A stretch of DNA of 42,330 nt from Comamonadaceae bacterium (GTDB lineage: Bacteria > Pseudomonadota > Gammaproteobacteria > Burkholderiales > Burkholderiaceae_C): assembly GCA_947450695.1 (NCBI GenBank), contig CANFWV010000025.1:1-42330 (forward strand), given 5' to 3'. The position numbers were made by a program, and so were the translations under genes. The notes under the pieces are model-generated. The model did not search any database, was not told where the DNA came from, and saw only the letters and a list, made by a program, of their open reading frames with translations. Shown one piece after another: positions 34,301 through 42,330 of the stretch (position 1 is its first letter; each line of letters opens with the position of its first letter).

Positions 34301-35212
34301 ATGAAATTCACCATGACACAACCTCTCGGAAGCAGCGTCAGAGCACGCGCACCTTTTCAATCCATCGTCAACCGACCGCGTCTGGAACTGCCCGGTGGCG
34401 CCCGCGTGGTGCTGTGGAACATCGTCAACGTTGAAGTATGGGAGCCGACTGGTGCCATGCCGCGCGCCGTGCTGTCGCCCCCCATGGGCAGCCCCCTGTT
34501 GCCAGACATCCCCAACTGGTCTTGGCATGAATACGGCATGCGCGTCGGCTTCTGGCGAATTCTCGATGCCCTGAGTGACCGAAAAATGAAGGCCACCTTC
34601 GCACTGAATGGTGCCACCTGCCGCATGTATGAAGAAGTTTGTACAGCGGCCCTCAACGCCGGCTGGGAATTCATGGGACACGGACTGGTTCAGCGGCCCA
34701 TGCATAAAGTGGAGGACCAGCTCGGCGCCATCCGTGAAACGATGGAAGAAATTCGGAAGTTCACCGGCAAGCCACCCCGCGGCTGGGAAAGCCCTGGGCT
34801 CACGGAAACAGACGAGACCCTAGATCACCTCGCCGAATGCGGCATCGAATATGTCGCCGACTGGGTCTTTGACGACCAGCCGGTCAGCCTGAAGTCGGCC
34901 AAGGGGCCGATCACTTCGATTCCTTACACCGTTGACTTGAACGACGTGGTGATTTCTGCCGTGCAACAACACCCTTCTGACGAAATGCTCAAGCGCGGAA
35001 AAGCGCACTTTGATCGCTTGTACCTAGACGGCGCCAAAACACCACGCGTGATGGCTATTTCCGTTCACCCCTACCTGAGTGGCGTACCGCACAGGATTGG
35101 CTACCTGGAACAGCTCTATGACTACGTTTTGGGCCATGAGGGCGTTGTTGTTTGGACCGGTGATCAGATCTTGGATTGGTTTTTGGAGCAACAACGCAGC
35201 AACGCTAAATGA
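34301..35212 (+). CDS. PuuE-like polysaccharide-deacetylase-fold enzyme 2
   Basis: A 303-residue paralogue of the preceding gene. WSWHEYGMRVGFWRILDALSDRKMKATFALNG, NAGWEFMGHGLVQRPMHK, DWVFDDQPVSLKS, SIPYTVDLND and ISVHPYLSGVPHRIGYLEQL align segment by segment with its neighbour, yet overall identity looks low (roughly a third by eye), so the duplication is old or the pair was assembled as two subfamilies. The two may act in sequence or form a heteromer. It starts 48 bases after the first; MTQ four codons downstream is an alternative start. Confidence 0.82.
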   Translation: MKFTMTQPLGSSVRARAPFQSIVNRPRLELPGGARVVLWNIVNVEVWEPTGAMPRAVLSPPMGSPLLPDIPNWSWHEYGMRVGFWRILDALSDRKMKATFALNGATCRMYEEVCTAALNAGWEFMGHGLVQRPMHKVEDQLGAIRETMEEIRKFTGKPPRGWESPGLTETDETLDHLAECGIEYVADWVFDDQPVSLKSAKGPITSIPYTVDLNDVVISAVQQHPSDEMLKRGKAHFDRLYLDGAKTPRVMAISVHPYLSGVPHRIGYLEQLYDYVLGHEGVVVWTGDQILDWFLEQQRSNAK

Positions 35213-35302
35213 CCTTGCCGCACACAGCCATTGAGTGAACAAGTTGCTTATCCATTCAACGGACCCAAGCTTTGAGACACGGGTAACATCAACCCGCCCG
35301 AA

Positions 35303-36535
35303 TTGGGTCCTATTTTTTTCTGCCACCGCTTGACCACTCTTTCTGCCTCTACCCAACGTTCCGCCTTACTTTTGTCATTTGCCACTTTTGGCAGCATGGC
35401 GATTCAGCGCATTTGCGACGCCATGCTGCCGGAGTTGTCAAAAGTTTTTAACGTCAGCATCACTGAAGCCGCGCGGGTGGTATGGATGTTTGCGGTCTTC
35501 TATGGCGCGTCGCAGCTTTTTTACGGTCCCTTAGGTGACCGTTTGGGCAAGTTCCGCATCGTCACTTACGCCACCATTGGTTGCAGCTTGGCCAGTTTGG
35601 TGGCGGTCTTTGCCGGCAGCCTGAACGCGCTGGTGCTGGCCCGCGTCATCACGGGTTTGTGCGCGGCCGCCATCATTCCACTGTCGATGGCCTGGATCGG
35701 CGACGCCGTCCCTTACGAGCAACGCCAGGAGACGTTGGCCAAGGTCGGGCTTGGCACCACGGTCGGACTGGTAGGCGGGCAACTGATGGGCGGCCTGCTG
35801 ACCGACACCTTGGGATGGCGCTGGGCTTTTGCGCTGTTGACGCTCTTGTTTGCCGTGATCGGAGCGCTGTTATATGGCGACTTCAAGCGACAACCGGCCT
35901 TGGCCGCAACGGGTCAAGATGGGCAAAATCGCCCGGCATTCTTGGGCCAGGCCTTGCGCATATTGTCCGTTCCGTGGTCACGCTACGTGCTGACGATCGC
36001 CTGCGTGGAAGGCGCTGCAGGCTTCGGCGTGGTGGCCATCATTGCCTCGCACCTGCATCAAGAGCTTGGGCTGTCACTGACCGCGTCAGGCGCCACCGTG
36101 GCGATGTTCGGCATCGGCGGCGTGGTCTACATGGCGCTGGCCCGGCATCTGATTCGCCGCTTTGGTGAAACCGGCTTGGCCCAATGGGGCGGTAGCTTGA
36201 TGGGTGTGTCGTTTTTGATACTTGGGTTTGCCACTTGGTGGCCCTTGACGCCGCTGGTCTGCCTGACCGCCGGCTTTGGCTTTTTCATGTTTCACAACAC
36301 CATGCAACTACACGCCACCCAAATGGCGCCGGCAGCTCGCGGCACAGCGGTGTCGCTGTTTGCGTCCTGCCTTTTCATTGGCCAGGCAGCGGGGGTTTTA
36401 CTGGCCGCCAATCTGATCGCACTGGTCGGTTCCGGGGTCGTGATTGCTTTGGGCGGCGGCGGCATCATGGCACTGGGTTTTCTGCTGGCCAGAGGCTTGC
36501 GCAGGCGTGCCCTTAAAACTGATACCGCCCTGTGA
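35303..36535 (+). CDS. MFS transporter, 12-helix
   Basis: A transporter of about 400 residues with twelve hydrophobic segments. Motif A-like GPLGDRLGKFRIV follows the second helix and ITGLCAAAIIPLSMAWIGD the fourth. It resembles the Bcr/CflA drug-exporter or metabolite-uptake DHA1 group. The start is uncertain: TTG 35303, TTG 35330 and ATG 35397 are in frame and none has a good ribosome binding site; the TTG 35330 version gives a sensible N-terminus. It follows the deacetylase pair on the same strand by about 90 bases. Its last 23 bases overlap the convergent MOSC gene. Confidence 0.82.
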   Translation: MGPIFFCHRLTTLSASTQRSALLLSFATFGSMAIQRICDAMLPELSKVFNVSITEAARVVWMFAVFYGASQLFYGPLGDRLGKFRIVTYATIGCSLASLVAVFAGSLNALVLARVITGLCAAAIIPLSMAWIGDAVPYEQRQETLAKVGLGTTVGLVGGQLMGGLLTDTLGWRWAFALLTLLFAVIGALLYGDFKRQPALAATGQDGQNRPAFLGQALRILSVPWSRYVLTIACVEGAAGFGVVAIIASHLHQELGLSLTASGATVAMFGIGGVVYMALARHLIRRFGETGLAQWGGSLMGVSFLILGFATWWPLTPLVCLTAGFGFFMFHNTMQLHATQMAPAARGTAVSLFASCLFIGQAAGVLLAANLIALVGSGVVIALGGGGIMALGFLLARGLRRRALKTDTAL

Positions 36536-37412
36536 CGACCTGCCCGACTTTGAGCAACCGATCCACACCTTCTAGCGTGATGGTGTTCATGCCAAAAGAC
36601 AGCGCGCCTTTTAGCCGCGCATCTTGCCGGTAGGTTTGCAACATGTCGTTCACCGCCGGCGTGCTGCTGGCGCTGAGCGGGTCGATATTGACGATCGGGC
36701 AACGTGGGCACGGCTTGACCGGCTGCAAGCGCACCGTGCCTTCTGCCGTCACGATCTCCAGCTCTTGCAAGCGGTCTTCGTCGTGCGCGGCCATTGTGTC
36801 CACCGCAGCGGGTGCACTCCCCAACACGATGTTCGGACGAAAGCGCGCCATCGTCACGGCCTCTTTTCCAGCCGCAAGCAGCTTGTCGTTCAGGCCGTTG
36901 AGCGAGGCTTCGCTGGTGAGCAACAGCGGGTAACCGTCGCTGAATTGATTCAGCGCTTCAAGCCCGCCTGTCCAGCTCAGGTTAGATGCCCGCTTGTGCT
37001 CCGGGTCAAAACGCACCAGCCGCGCTGTGACGCCCAGAAAGTCACTGACCCATTGCGCTGCTGTCGCACCCATGTCGTAGGCCGCCACCTCTTGGCCCCA
37101 GACGCTCGCTTGGACAGGCGCTTCCACCTTGTCAATCGCCAAGTGCAACGCCAACATGCCGGGCGCACGCAGCACGATGTCATCGGTGCGCAACTGCGGC
37201 TGAATCAGCGCCATGCGTGGCAACTCACGCTGCGTCAAAAAGGCATTGTTCTCGTCGACCACCATCCAGGCGCGGTCAAGGTCCAAACCTGTTTCGGTCA
37301 AATACGCTTCTTTGACAGCCACGCCGGCGCAGGACTTGACGGGGTAAACAACCAACTGCGCAATGACGGCGCTGAAGTCTGGGGCGTTCTGGGGGCTGAT
37401 TGTGTCGGTCAC
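36513..37412 (-). CDS. MOSC-domain protein, YcbX-like
   Basis: A 299-residue protein with an N-terminal MOSC beta-barrel domain (AQLVVYPVKSCAGVAVKEAYLTETGLDLDRAWMVVDENNAFLTQRELPRMALI) and a C-terminal MOSC domain with RFRPNIVLG and the key KPCPRCPIVNIDP segment, whose Cys binds the molybdenum cofactor in the family. YcbX-type proteins reduce N-hydroxylated compounds together with a reductase. No 2Fe-2S ferredoxin domain is present at the C-terminus, unlike E. coli YcbX, so the electron donor must be separate. Confidence 0.87.
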   Translation of the reverse strand: MTDTISPQNAPDFSAVIAQLVVYPVKSCAGVAVKEAYLTETGLDLDRAWMVVDENNAFLTQRELPRMALIQPQLRTDDIVLRAPGMLALHLAIDKVEAPVQASVWGQEVAAYDMGATAAQWVSDFLGVTARLVRFDPEHKRASNLSWTGGLEALNQFSDGYPLLLTSEASLNGLNDKLLAAGKEAVTMARFRPNIVLGSAPAAVDTMAAHDEDRLQELEIVTAEGTVRLQPVKPCPRCPIVNIDPLSASSTPAVNDMLQTYRQDARLKGALSFGMNTITLEGVDRLLKVGQVVTGRYQF

Positions 37413-37516
37413 GGAAGAGTCCTTCTACTACGGTGTCAAGTTGGTCAATGCGGTCATGTAGGGTCATCCAAACACGGCTGTTAGCGCTGATTTTGCACTG
37501 CCTCCTAAAATGCCCC

Positions 37517-38647
37517 ATGCCTAAGAATTTTGATGTGTGTATTCGTGGTGACGGGATTGTCGGACGCACGCTGGCGCTGCTGCTGGCGCGTGAGCGGCTG
37601 CGCGTAGCGCTGGTGGCCCAGCCCACGCCAACACCCGTGGCCGAAGACGTGCGCGCTTATGCACTGAACGGTGTCTCGCGTGCCCTGCTGATGCAGCTGC
37701 GCGCCTGGCCGGCAACACCCGCCGTCACGCCCGTGAGCGAGATGCGCGTCTGGGGTGACAGCGGTGGCCGGCTCGACTTCACGCAGCCGACCAACTCAGC
37801 GGCAAGCCGCCCTAGCGCGGTGCCGTCAGAAGCGCTGGCCTGGATTGTTGATGTGCCTGCGCTTGAACATCAACTCGCCGAAGCCTTGCGCTTTGCGCCT
37901 GAAGTTGAGTACGCTGCCAACGCAGAAGATGCCGCCGCGAAGCTCACCGTGGTCTGCGAAGGCCAGAAAAGCACCAGCCGCCGCGAATTTGGCGCGGCTT
38001 GGACGGTCAAGCCCTACGATCAAAAAGCCGTTGCAGCACGCTTTGAATCTAACCGGCCGCACGACGGCGTGGCGAGGCAATGGTTTGGCCAAGGCGATGT
38101 GCTCGGCTTGCTGCCGGTGGCTGGCGCCGGAGGGAACGCGCTGGCGCTGGTCTGGTCGCTGCCGTTAGCGCGGGCCGAAGCTCTGCAAAAAATGTCGCCC
38201 GAAGCATTGACAGCTGCCGTGCAGCAAGTCTGCGGCGACGAAGCCGGTCAATTAACGCTGAGCAGCCCCGTGGCCAGTTGGCCGCTGAATTTGTCCAGCG
38301 CTGAGCGCTGGGTCGGCCCTGGCTGGGCGCTGGCCGGCGATGCCGCGCACACCGTGCATCCGATGGCAGGTCAAGGTTTGAACTTGGGCTTGGCCGATGT
38401 CAAAACACTGGCCGAGGTCTTGAAGGACCGCGAGTACTGGCGTTCGCTGGGCGACGAAAAACTGCTGCGCCGCTACGAGCGTGCACGCAAGGCCGATGTG
38501 CTAGCGATGGCCACCGTGACCGATGGCCTGCACGGTCTTTTTGCCCACACCGACGCTCGCTGGCAAGCACTGCGCAACTGGGGTATGACAGGCGTGGCGC
38601 GCAGCGGCCCGCTTAAAGCCTGGTTGACACGGCAAGCCACGGGCTAA
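37517..38647 (+). CDS. UbiH/UbiF-type FAD-dependent hydroxylase
   Basis: A 376-residue flavin monooxygenase. FDVCIRGDGIVGRTLALLLARE is the FAD-binding Rossmann segment with a GDGIVG variant of GxGxxG. The second FAD motif GDAAHTVHPMAGQGLNLGLADV starts near residue 274, characteristic of ubiquinone-ring hydroxylases. The internal region is shorter than in UbiH of E. coli. It probably hydroxylates the ubiquinone precursor ring. ATG 37517 gives the family N-terminus; the longer frame back to 37400 is not credible. Confidence 0.86.
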   Translation: MPKNFDVCIRGDGIVGRTLALLLARERLRVALVAQPTPTPVAEDVRAYALNGVSRALLMQLRAWPATPAVTPVSEMRVWGDSGGRLDFTQPTNSAASRPSAVPSEALAWIVDVPALEHQLAEALRFAPEVEYAANAEDAAAKLTVVCEGQKSTSRREFGAAWTVKPYDQKAVAARFESNRPHDGVARQWFGQGDVLGLLPVAGAGGNALALVWSLPLARAEALQKMSPEALTAAVQQVCGDEAGQLTLSSPVASWPLNLSSAERWVGPGWALAGDAAHTVHPMAGQGLNLGLADVKTLAEVLKDREYWRSLGDEKLLRRYERARKADVLAMATVTDGLHGLFAHTDARWQALRNWGMTGVARSGPLKAWLTRQATG

Positions 38648-38652
38648 TTTTT

Positions 38653-38683
38653 CGTCATTGCGAGCGTATCGCGGCAATCCATG
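38653..38683. repeat. Interspersed palindromic repeat unit
   Basis: The segment begins CGTCATTGCGAG and ends GCGGCAATCCATG. ATTGC and GCAAT arms plus inner GCG/CGC pair around TAT. It matches a short repeat family found dispersed between genes in many proteobacteria. It sits between the UbiH-like gene and dsbC. Confidence 0.65.
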
Positions 38684-38724
38684 TCTCGCGATGGCACTTA
38701 AACCACTGAACTCAGGATCTTCAG

Positions 38725-39477
38725 ATGACTTCATTCCCACCCCTTCTCTCTTGCGCCCGCCATTCAAGCTTCCTCGCGTTTGGCTTAGCCTTGAGCTTGC
38801 TCGCAGGCACATCGGCTTGGGCTCAAGAAGCTGCGATTCGTAAAAACCTGAGCGAACGTCTGCCCACGCTGCCAAAGATCGAAGAAGTCAGCAAAACGCC
38901 GATGAATGGCCTGTTTGAAGTCCGCGTCAATGGCAACGATCTTTTTTACACGGATGCAGATGGCAGCTTTCTGATTCAGGGCAGCCTGATCGACACCAAA
39001 GCCAAAAAGAACCTGACAGACGAACGCACTGAAAAACTCAACGCGGTGGCCTTTGACACGCTACCGTTGAAGGACGCCTTCACCATCGTGCGCGGCAACG
39101 GCAAGCGGAAAATGGCGATCTTTGAAGACCCGAACTGCGGCTACTGCAAACGCTTTGAGCGCGACCTGCAAAAGGTCAACGACGTGACGATTCATCTGTT
39201 TTTATTCCCCATCCTCAGCCCTGACTCGACTGAAAAATCCAAGGCCGTTTGGTGCTCCAAAGACAAGGCCAAAGCCTGGGCCGACATGATGCTGCGCGAC
39301 AAGAGTCCCGCAGCAGGAAGTTGCGACACCTCGGTCTTGGCGCGCAACGTGGAGTTCGGTAAAAAGTACCGCATCACCGGCACACCCACCGTTATTTTTG
39401 CTGATGGCAACCGTGTCCCTGGCGCCATCAGCGCGCAACAAGTTGAAAAATACTTAGCTGAAACTAAAGCGCAGTAA
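38725..39477 (+). CDS. dsbC: Thiol:disulfide isomerase DsbC
   Basis: A 250-residue periplasmic protein. The signal peptide (FLAFGLALSLLAGTSAWAQ) ends near residue 34. An N-terminal dimerisation region follows, then the thioredoxin fold with active-site Cys138-Gly-Tyr-Cys141 in FEDPNCGYCKRFERDL and the cis-Pro in TGTPTVIFADG. The conserved second pair of Cys (WCSKDK and GSCDTS) is also present. DsbC rearranges wrong disulfides in exported proteins. AGGA lies a few bases before the ATG. Confidence 0.94.
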   Translation: MTSFPPLLSCARHSSFLAFGLALSLLAGTSAWAQEAAIRKNLSERLPTLPKIEEVSKTPMNGLFEVRVNGNDLFYTDADGSFLIQGSLIDTKAKKNLTDERTEKLNAVAFDTLPLKDAFTIVRGNGKRKMAIFEDPNCGYCKRFERDLQKVNDVTIHLFLFPILSPDSTEKSKAVWCSKDKAKAWADMMLRDKSPAAGSCDTSVLARNVEFGKKYRITGTPTVIFADGNRVPGAISAQQVEKYLAETKAQ

Positions 39478-39500
39478 CTAGGCCACGGATCGTCATCTAT

Positions 39501-41321
39501 ATGCCAGCTACAAAGTCCACTTCCGCCCGTTCTTCAACCAGCCCCGCCGTCCACTACCGCGTTGAAATCGCCGACCTGCAGGCACATCTTTTTAAAGTCA
39601 CGCTGACCGTCGCAGAACCGGCAGCCCTGCAAAAATTCTCGCTGCCGGTGTGGATTCCCGGCAGCTACTTGGTGCGTGATTTCGCTGGCCACTTGCAGCA
39701 ACTCAAGGCCAAGCAAGGCAAGCGCACGCTGGTGACAGGTCAGATCGCAAAAATCGACAAATGCAGTTGGCAGATTCGCTGCACGCCTGCTAGGCCGTTG
39801 GTGCTGGTGTACGAGGTGTATGCCAACGACCACTCGGTGCGCACCGCCACACTCGGCGATGTACGCGGATTTTTCAATGGCACCAGCCTGTGCCTGCGCG
39901 TCGAAGGGCAAGAAAGCAGCGAGCACGAGCTGGACATCGTGGCCCCTAAGACCAAGCCGGACTGGTCGCTGGCGACCGGCCTCGCTCCGCACAAAATCAG
40001 CAAAAACGGCTTTGGCCGTTACCGCGCTGCCGACTATGACGAACTGGTCGACAGCCCGGTCGAGATGGGCGCTTTCTGGAGCGGCAGTTTCAAGGCTTGC
40101 GGGGTCCCGCACCGCTTTGTCGTAGCGGGTGCTGCACCGAGTTTTGACGGTGCACAACTGCTGACCGATACGCAAAAAATTTGCGAGGCGGAAATTCGTT
40201 TTTGGCACGGTAGCAAGAAGCCACCGTTCCAACATTACCTCTTCATGCTGAACGCCGTTGACGATGGTTATGGCGGCCTGGAACACCGAAACTCGACAGC
40301 GCTGATTTGCAATCGGCGAGACTTGCCACGGCTCGGTGAGACAAAAATATCAGAGGGTTACACGACGCTGCGCGGCCTCATCAGCCACGAATATTTCCAC
40401 ACTTGGAACGTCAAGCGTCTGCGCCCCGCCGAGTTCACCGGCTACGACTACACGCGAGAAAACTACACGCAGCTGCTGTGGTTTTTTGAAGGTTTTACCA
40501 GCTACTACGACGACCTGCTACTTCGACGCTGCGGCCTGCTAGACAACGCTGGCTACCTCAAGCTGCTGAACAAAACCATCAACCAGGTGATGCAGTCGCC
40601 GGGTCGGTTGGTGCAGTCAGTGGCCGATGCCAGCTTTGATGCTTGGGTCAAGTACTACCGGCAAGACGACAACACGCCCAACGCCACCATCAGCTACTAC
40701 ACGAAAGGTGCGCTGGTCGCGTTGTGCTTTGACCTCAGCCTGCGCTCACCCACCGGACAAAACGAAGAAGGTACGGGCCCCAGCAAAAGCAGCACTCTCG
40801 ACGAGGTGATGCGATCGCTCTGGGCGCGCTGCGAAGGCGGTCCCATGACCGAAGACGATTTTGCAGCGGCCCTGCTGAACGCCAGCGGCCGACACTTTAA
40901 TGTCGAGCTTTCCGACTGGGTGCACGGCAAGGCCGATTTGCCGTTGAAAGCATTGCTAGAACAACATGGCCTCGCAGTGTTTGAAGAGCCCGCGCAACTG
41001 GCGCAGCGTCTGGGATTGCGGGTAACCGAGTCACAAGGCGTCGTGGTCAAGACCGTGCTACGCGGCGGCGCGGCAGAACGCGCCGGCTTCGCACCCGGCG
41101 ATGAGTGGCTGGGCATCGAAGCGGCCAAGACCGGCTGGCGCATGAACAAACTCGACGACCTGCTGCTTTACGCCGGCTCCAAAAACAAACTGCAAGCGCT
41201 GGTGGCCCGCGACAAACGCTTGCTGCGACTGCCACTGACATTGCCAACAGCCGTCACCACTTGGCGCCTCGCCATTCAAGACACCATCCGAGTGAACCAT
41301 TGGCTGAATCCGACGGACTGA
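39501..41321 (+). CDS. M61-family metallopeptidase with PDZ domain
   Basis: A 606-residue glycyl-aminopeptidase-like protein. The N-terminal beta domain contains PVWIPGSYLVRDFAGHLQ and YEVYANDHSVRTA; the HEYFHTWNVKRLRP zinc motif starts at residue 296 and the third ligand Glu lies in FFEGFTSYYDDLLL. YYTKGALVALCFDLSLR follows, and a C-terminal PDZ domain carries LGLRVTESQGVVVKTVLRGGAAERAGFAPGDEWLGIEA. No signal peptide is seen, so it is likely cytoplasmic. It begins 23 bases after dsbC. Confidence 0.92.
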   Translation: MPATKSTSARSSTSPAVHYRVEIADLQAHLFKVTLTVAEPAALQKFSLPVWIPGSYLVRDFAGHLQQLKAKQGKRTLVTGQIAKIDKCSWQIRCTPARPLVLVYEVYANDHSVRTATLGDVRGFFNGTSLCLRVEGQESSEHELDIVAPKTKPDWSLATGLAPHKISKNGFGRYRAADYDELVDSPVEMGAFWSGSFKACGVPHRFVVAGAAPSFDGAQLLTDTQKICEAEIRFWHGSKKPPFQHYLFMLNAVDDGYGGLEHRNSTALICNRRDLPRLGETKISEGYTTLRGLISHEYFHTWNVKRLRPAEFTGYDYTRENYTQLLWFFEGFTSYYDDLLLRRCGLLDNAGYLKLLNKTINQVMQSPGRLVQSVADASFDAWVKYYRQDDNTPNATISYYTKGALVALCFDLSLRSPTGQNEEGTGPSKSSTLDEVMRSLWARCEGGPMTEDDFAAALLNASGRHFNVELSDWVHGKADLPLKALLEQHGLAVFEEPAQLAQRLGLRVTESQGVVVKTVLRGGAAERAGFAPGDEWLGIEAAKTGWRMNKLDDLLLYAGSKNKLQALVARDKRLLRLPLTLPTAVTTWRLAIQDTIRVNHWLNPTD

Positions 41322-41383
41322 GATGGCTTGGTTCAAAATAACGCGACACATCCCAACTGATACAAAACCTAAAAAGGAACCGC

Positions 41384-42172
41384 ATGAGCTACGAAACAAT
41401 TTTGGTCAGCCGCCAAGGCCCGGACAACCGGCAAGTCGGCATCATCACGCTGAACCGGCCCAAGCAACTCAATGCCCTGAATGACCAGTTGATGGACGAG
41501 CTAGGTGCGGCACTCACCACGTTTGACGCTGACGAGCACATCGGCTGCATCATCTTGACCGGCAGCGAGAAAGCGTTTGCAGCGGGCGCCGACATCAGCG
41601 TCATGGCCGAACTTGATTTTGCCGATGTCTACGGCAAAGACTTCATCACACGCAACTGGGAACAGATTCGCAAAGTACGCAAACCCGTGATTGCCGCGGT
41701 GAGCGGTTTTGCACTGGGCGGCGGCTGTGAGCTGGCCATGATGTGCGACTTCATCATTGCCGCCGACAATGCACGTTTTGGCCAGCCGGAAATCAAGCTC
41801 GGCATTATTGCCGGTGCTGGTGGCACGCAACGTTTGCCGCGCGCTGTGGGCAAAGCCAAAGCCATGGACATGGCCCTGACCGGCCGCATGATGGACGCCG
41901 CCGAAGCCGAACGCAGCGGACTCGTCAGCCGCGTGGTGCCGCTCGACAAACTGATGGACGAGGCATTGGGCGCCGCGCTGATGATCTGCGATTACGGACA
42001 AAACAGCGTGATGGCCACCAAAGAGTCCGTGAACCGAGCCTTTGAGAGCACTTTGTCAGACGGCCTGATGTTTGAGCGCCGAATGTTCCACGCTATGTTT
42101 GCCACCAGCGACCAGAAGGAAGGCATGCAGGCTTTCTTGGCTAAACGCAAGCCCGTGTTCACGCACCGCTAA
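41384..42172 (+). CDS. Enoyl-CoA hydratase (crotonase family)
   Basis: A 262-residue crotonase that hydrates trans-2-enoyl-CoA in fatty acid or amino acid breakdown. [13 protein letters not shown] forms the oxyanion hole with [21 protein letters not shown]; the catalytic Glu residues are in GGGCELA and in [20 protein letters not shown]. The C-terminal [24 protein letters not shown] is very like the mitochondrial short-chain enzyme. AAGGA precedes the ATG. A tRNA gene follows 35 bases later. Confidence 0.93.
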   Translation: MSYETILVSRQGPDNRQVGIITLNRPKQLNALNDQLMDELGAALTTFDADEHIGCIILTGSEKAFAAGADISVMAELDFADVYGKDFITRNWEQIRKVRKPVIAAVSGFALGGGCELAMMCDFIIAADNARFGQPEIKLGIIAGAGGTQRLPRAVGKAKAMDMALTGRMMDAAEAERSGLVSRVVPLDKLMDEALGAALMICDYGQNSVMATKESVNRAFESTLSDGLMFERRMFHAMFATSDQKEGMQAFLAKRKPVFTHR

Positions 42173-42190
42173 AACCGAACTTGAACCCGC

Positions 42191-42196
42191 TATAAT
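42191..42196 (+). promoter_or_regulatory. -10 box of tRNA-Met
   Basis: A perfect TATAAT sits 11 bases before the tRNA 5' end, the same placement as at tRNA-Thr. A matching -35 is weak; the usual position falls over the end of the hydratase gene. Confidence 0.65.
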
Positions 42197-42207
42197 CTTG
42201 GACGCGC

Positions 42208-42284
42208 GGTGATATAGCTCAGTTGGTTAGAGCGCAGCATTCATAATGCTGATGTCGGTGGTTCAAGTCCACCTATCACCACCA
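42208..42284 (+). tRNA. tRNA-Met (anticodon CAT)
   Basis: A complete 77-base cloverleaf with encoded CCA. The acceptor GGTGATA pairs with TATCACC; the anticodon stem GCATT/AATGC holds a CAT anticodon. The first base pair G-C and the overall body fit elongator tRNA-Met. A tRNA-Ile2 read by lysidine also carries CAT and cannot be fully excluded. It is not an initiator, because the initiator's 1-72 mismatch is absent. Confidence 0.88.
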
Positions 42285-42330
42285 TTTTTCGGTTTCAGAC
42301 AGTGTCAGGAACCCTCAGAACCCGCAGTCC

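Noticed and set aside
42208..42284. Initiator tRNA-fMet
   Set aside because: The first acceptor pair is a normal G-C, whereas bacterial initiators have a mismatch there.

Overview
The window looks like a chromosomal segment from a betaproteobacterium, most likely family Comamonadaceae (Burkholderiales; Rhodoferax/Polaromonas-like). This is inferred from the protein sequences, the dusB-fis-purH order, a Bug-type (tripartite tricarboxylate) solute receptor paired with an IclR regulator, a TIGR02450-type Trp-rich protein, and moderately high GC. No rRNA, CRISPR array, prophage or intact insertion sequence was seen. No database search was possible, so family names rest on motifs and remembered family features.

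Layout. 1-4122: end of prfB, then pepN, fbp, tRNA-Thr(CGT) and a terminator; all conserved housekeeping genes. 4123-5739: a gene-poor stretch with a wrecked higBA toxin-antitoxin pair and a small outer-membrane beta-barrel gene. 5778-14697: a minus-strand run of a YccS-type inner-membrane protein, a PRISE-like short-chain reductase and a complete five-gene peptide/nickel-type ABC importer. 14883-18700: a minus-strand block dusB-fis-purH-NUDIX with overlapping or closely spaced genes. 18844-21213: yqaA-like, an S4-domain pseudouridine synthase homologue without its catalytic Asp, and ychF.

21214-22623 is the most disturbed part. It contains a 50-bp inverted copy of ychF codons in the ychF leader, a lone PAS-domain gene, and two diverged direct repeats on either side of it. 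22624-24809: divergent merR and an efflux MFS gene with a MerR-type promoter, plus a translationally coupled Trp-rich gene. 25007-27808: an AtoE-type transporter, flavin reductase and cyclase, probably one catabolic operon. 27917-29526: an FNR/ANR-type box, a hemerythrin-like gene and an exported methyltransferase-like lipoprotein. 29545-30987: an orphan GH13 sucrose-phosphorylase-like gene.

31120-36535 reads as a single catabolic module: iclR and a Bug receptor on one strand, two PuuE-like polysaccharide-deacetylase-fold enzymes and an MFS transporter on the other. Two copies of a 17-bp dyad lie in the shared intergenic region and are good candidates for IclR operators. 36513-42284 returns to core functions: MOSC protein, UbiH-like hydroxylase, DsbC, M61 peptidase, enoyl-CoA hydratase and tRNA-Met(CAT).

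The strongest candidates for something new are the inverted ychF fragment, the Asp-less pseudouridine synthase, the IclR/Bug/deacetylase module with its paired dyads, and the exported methyltransferase-like lipoprotein beside the hemerythrin gene.
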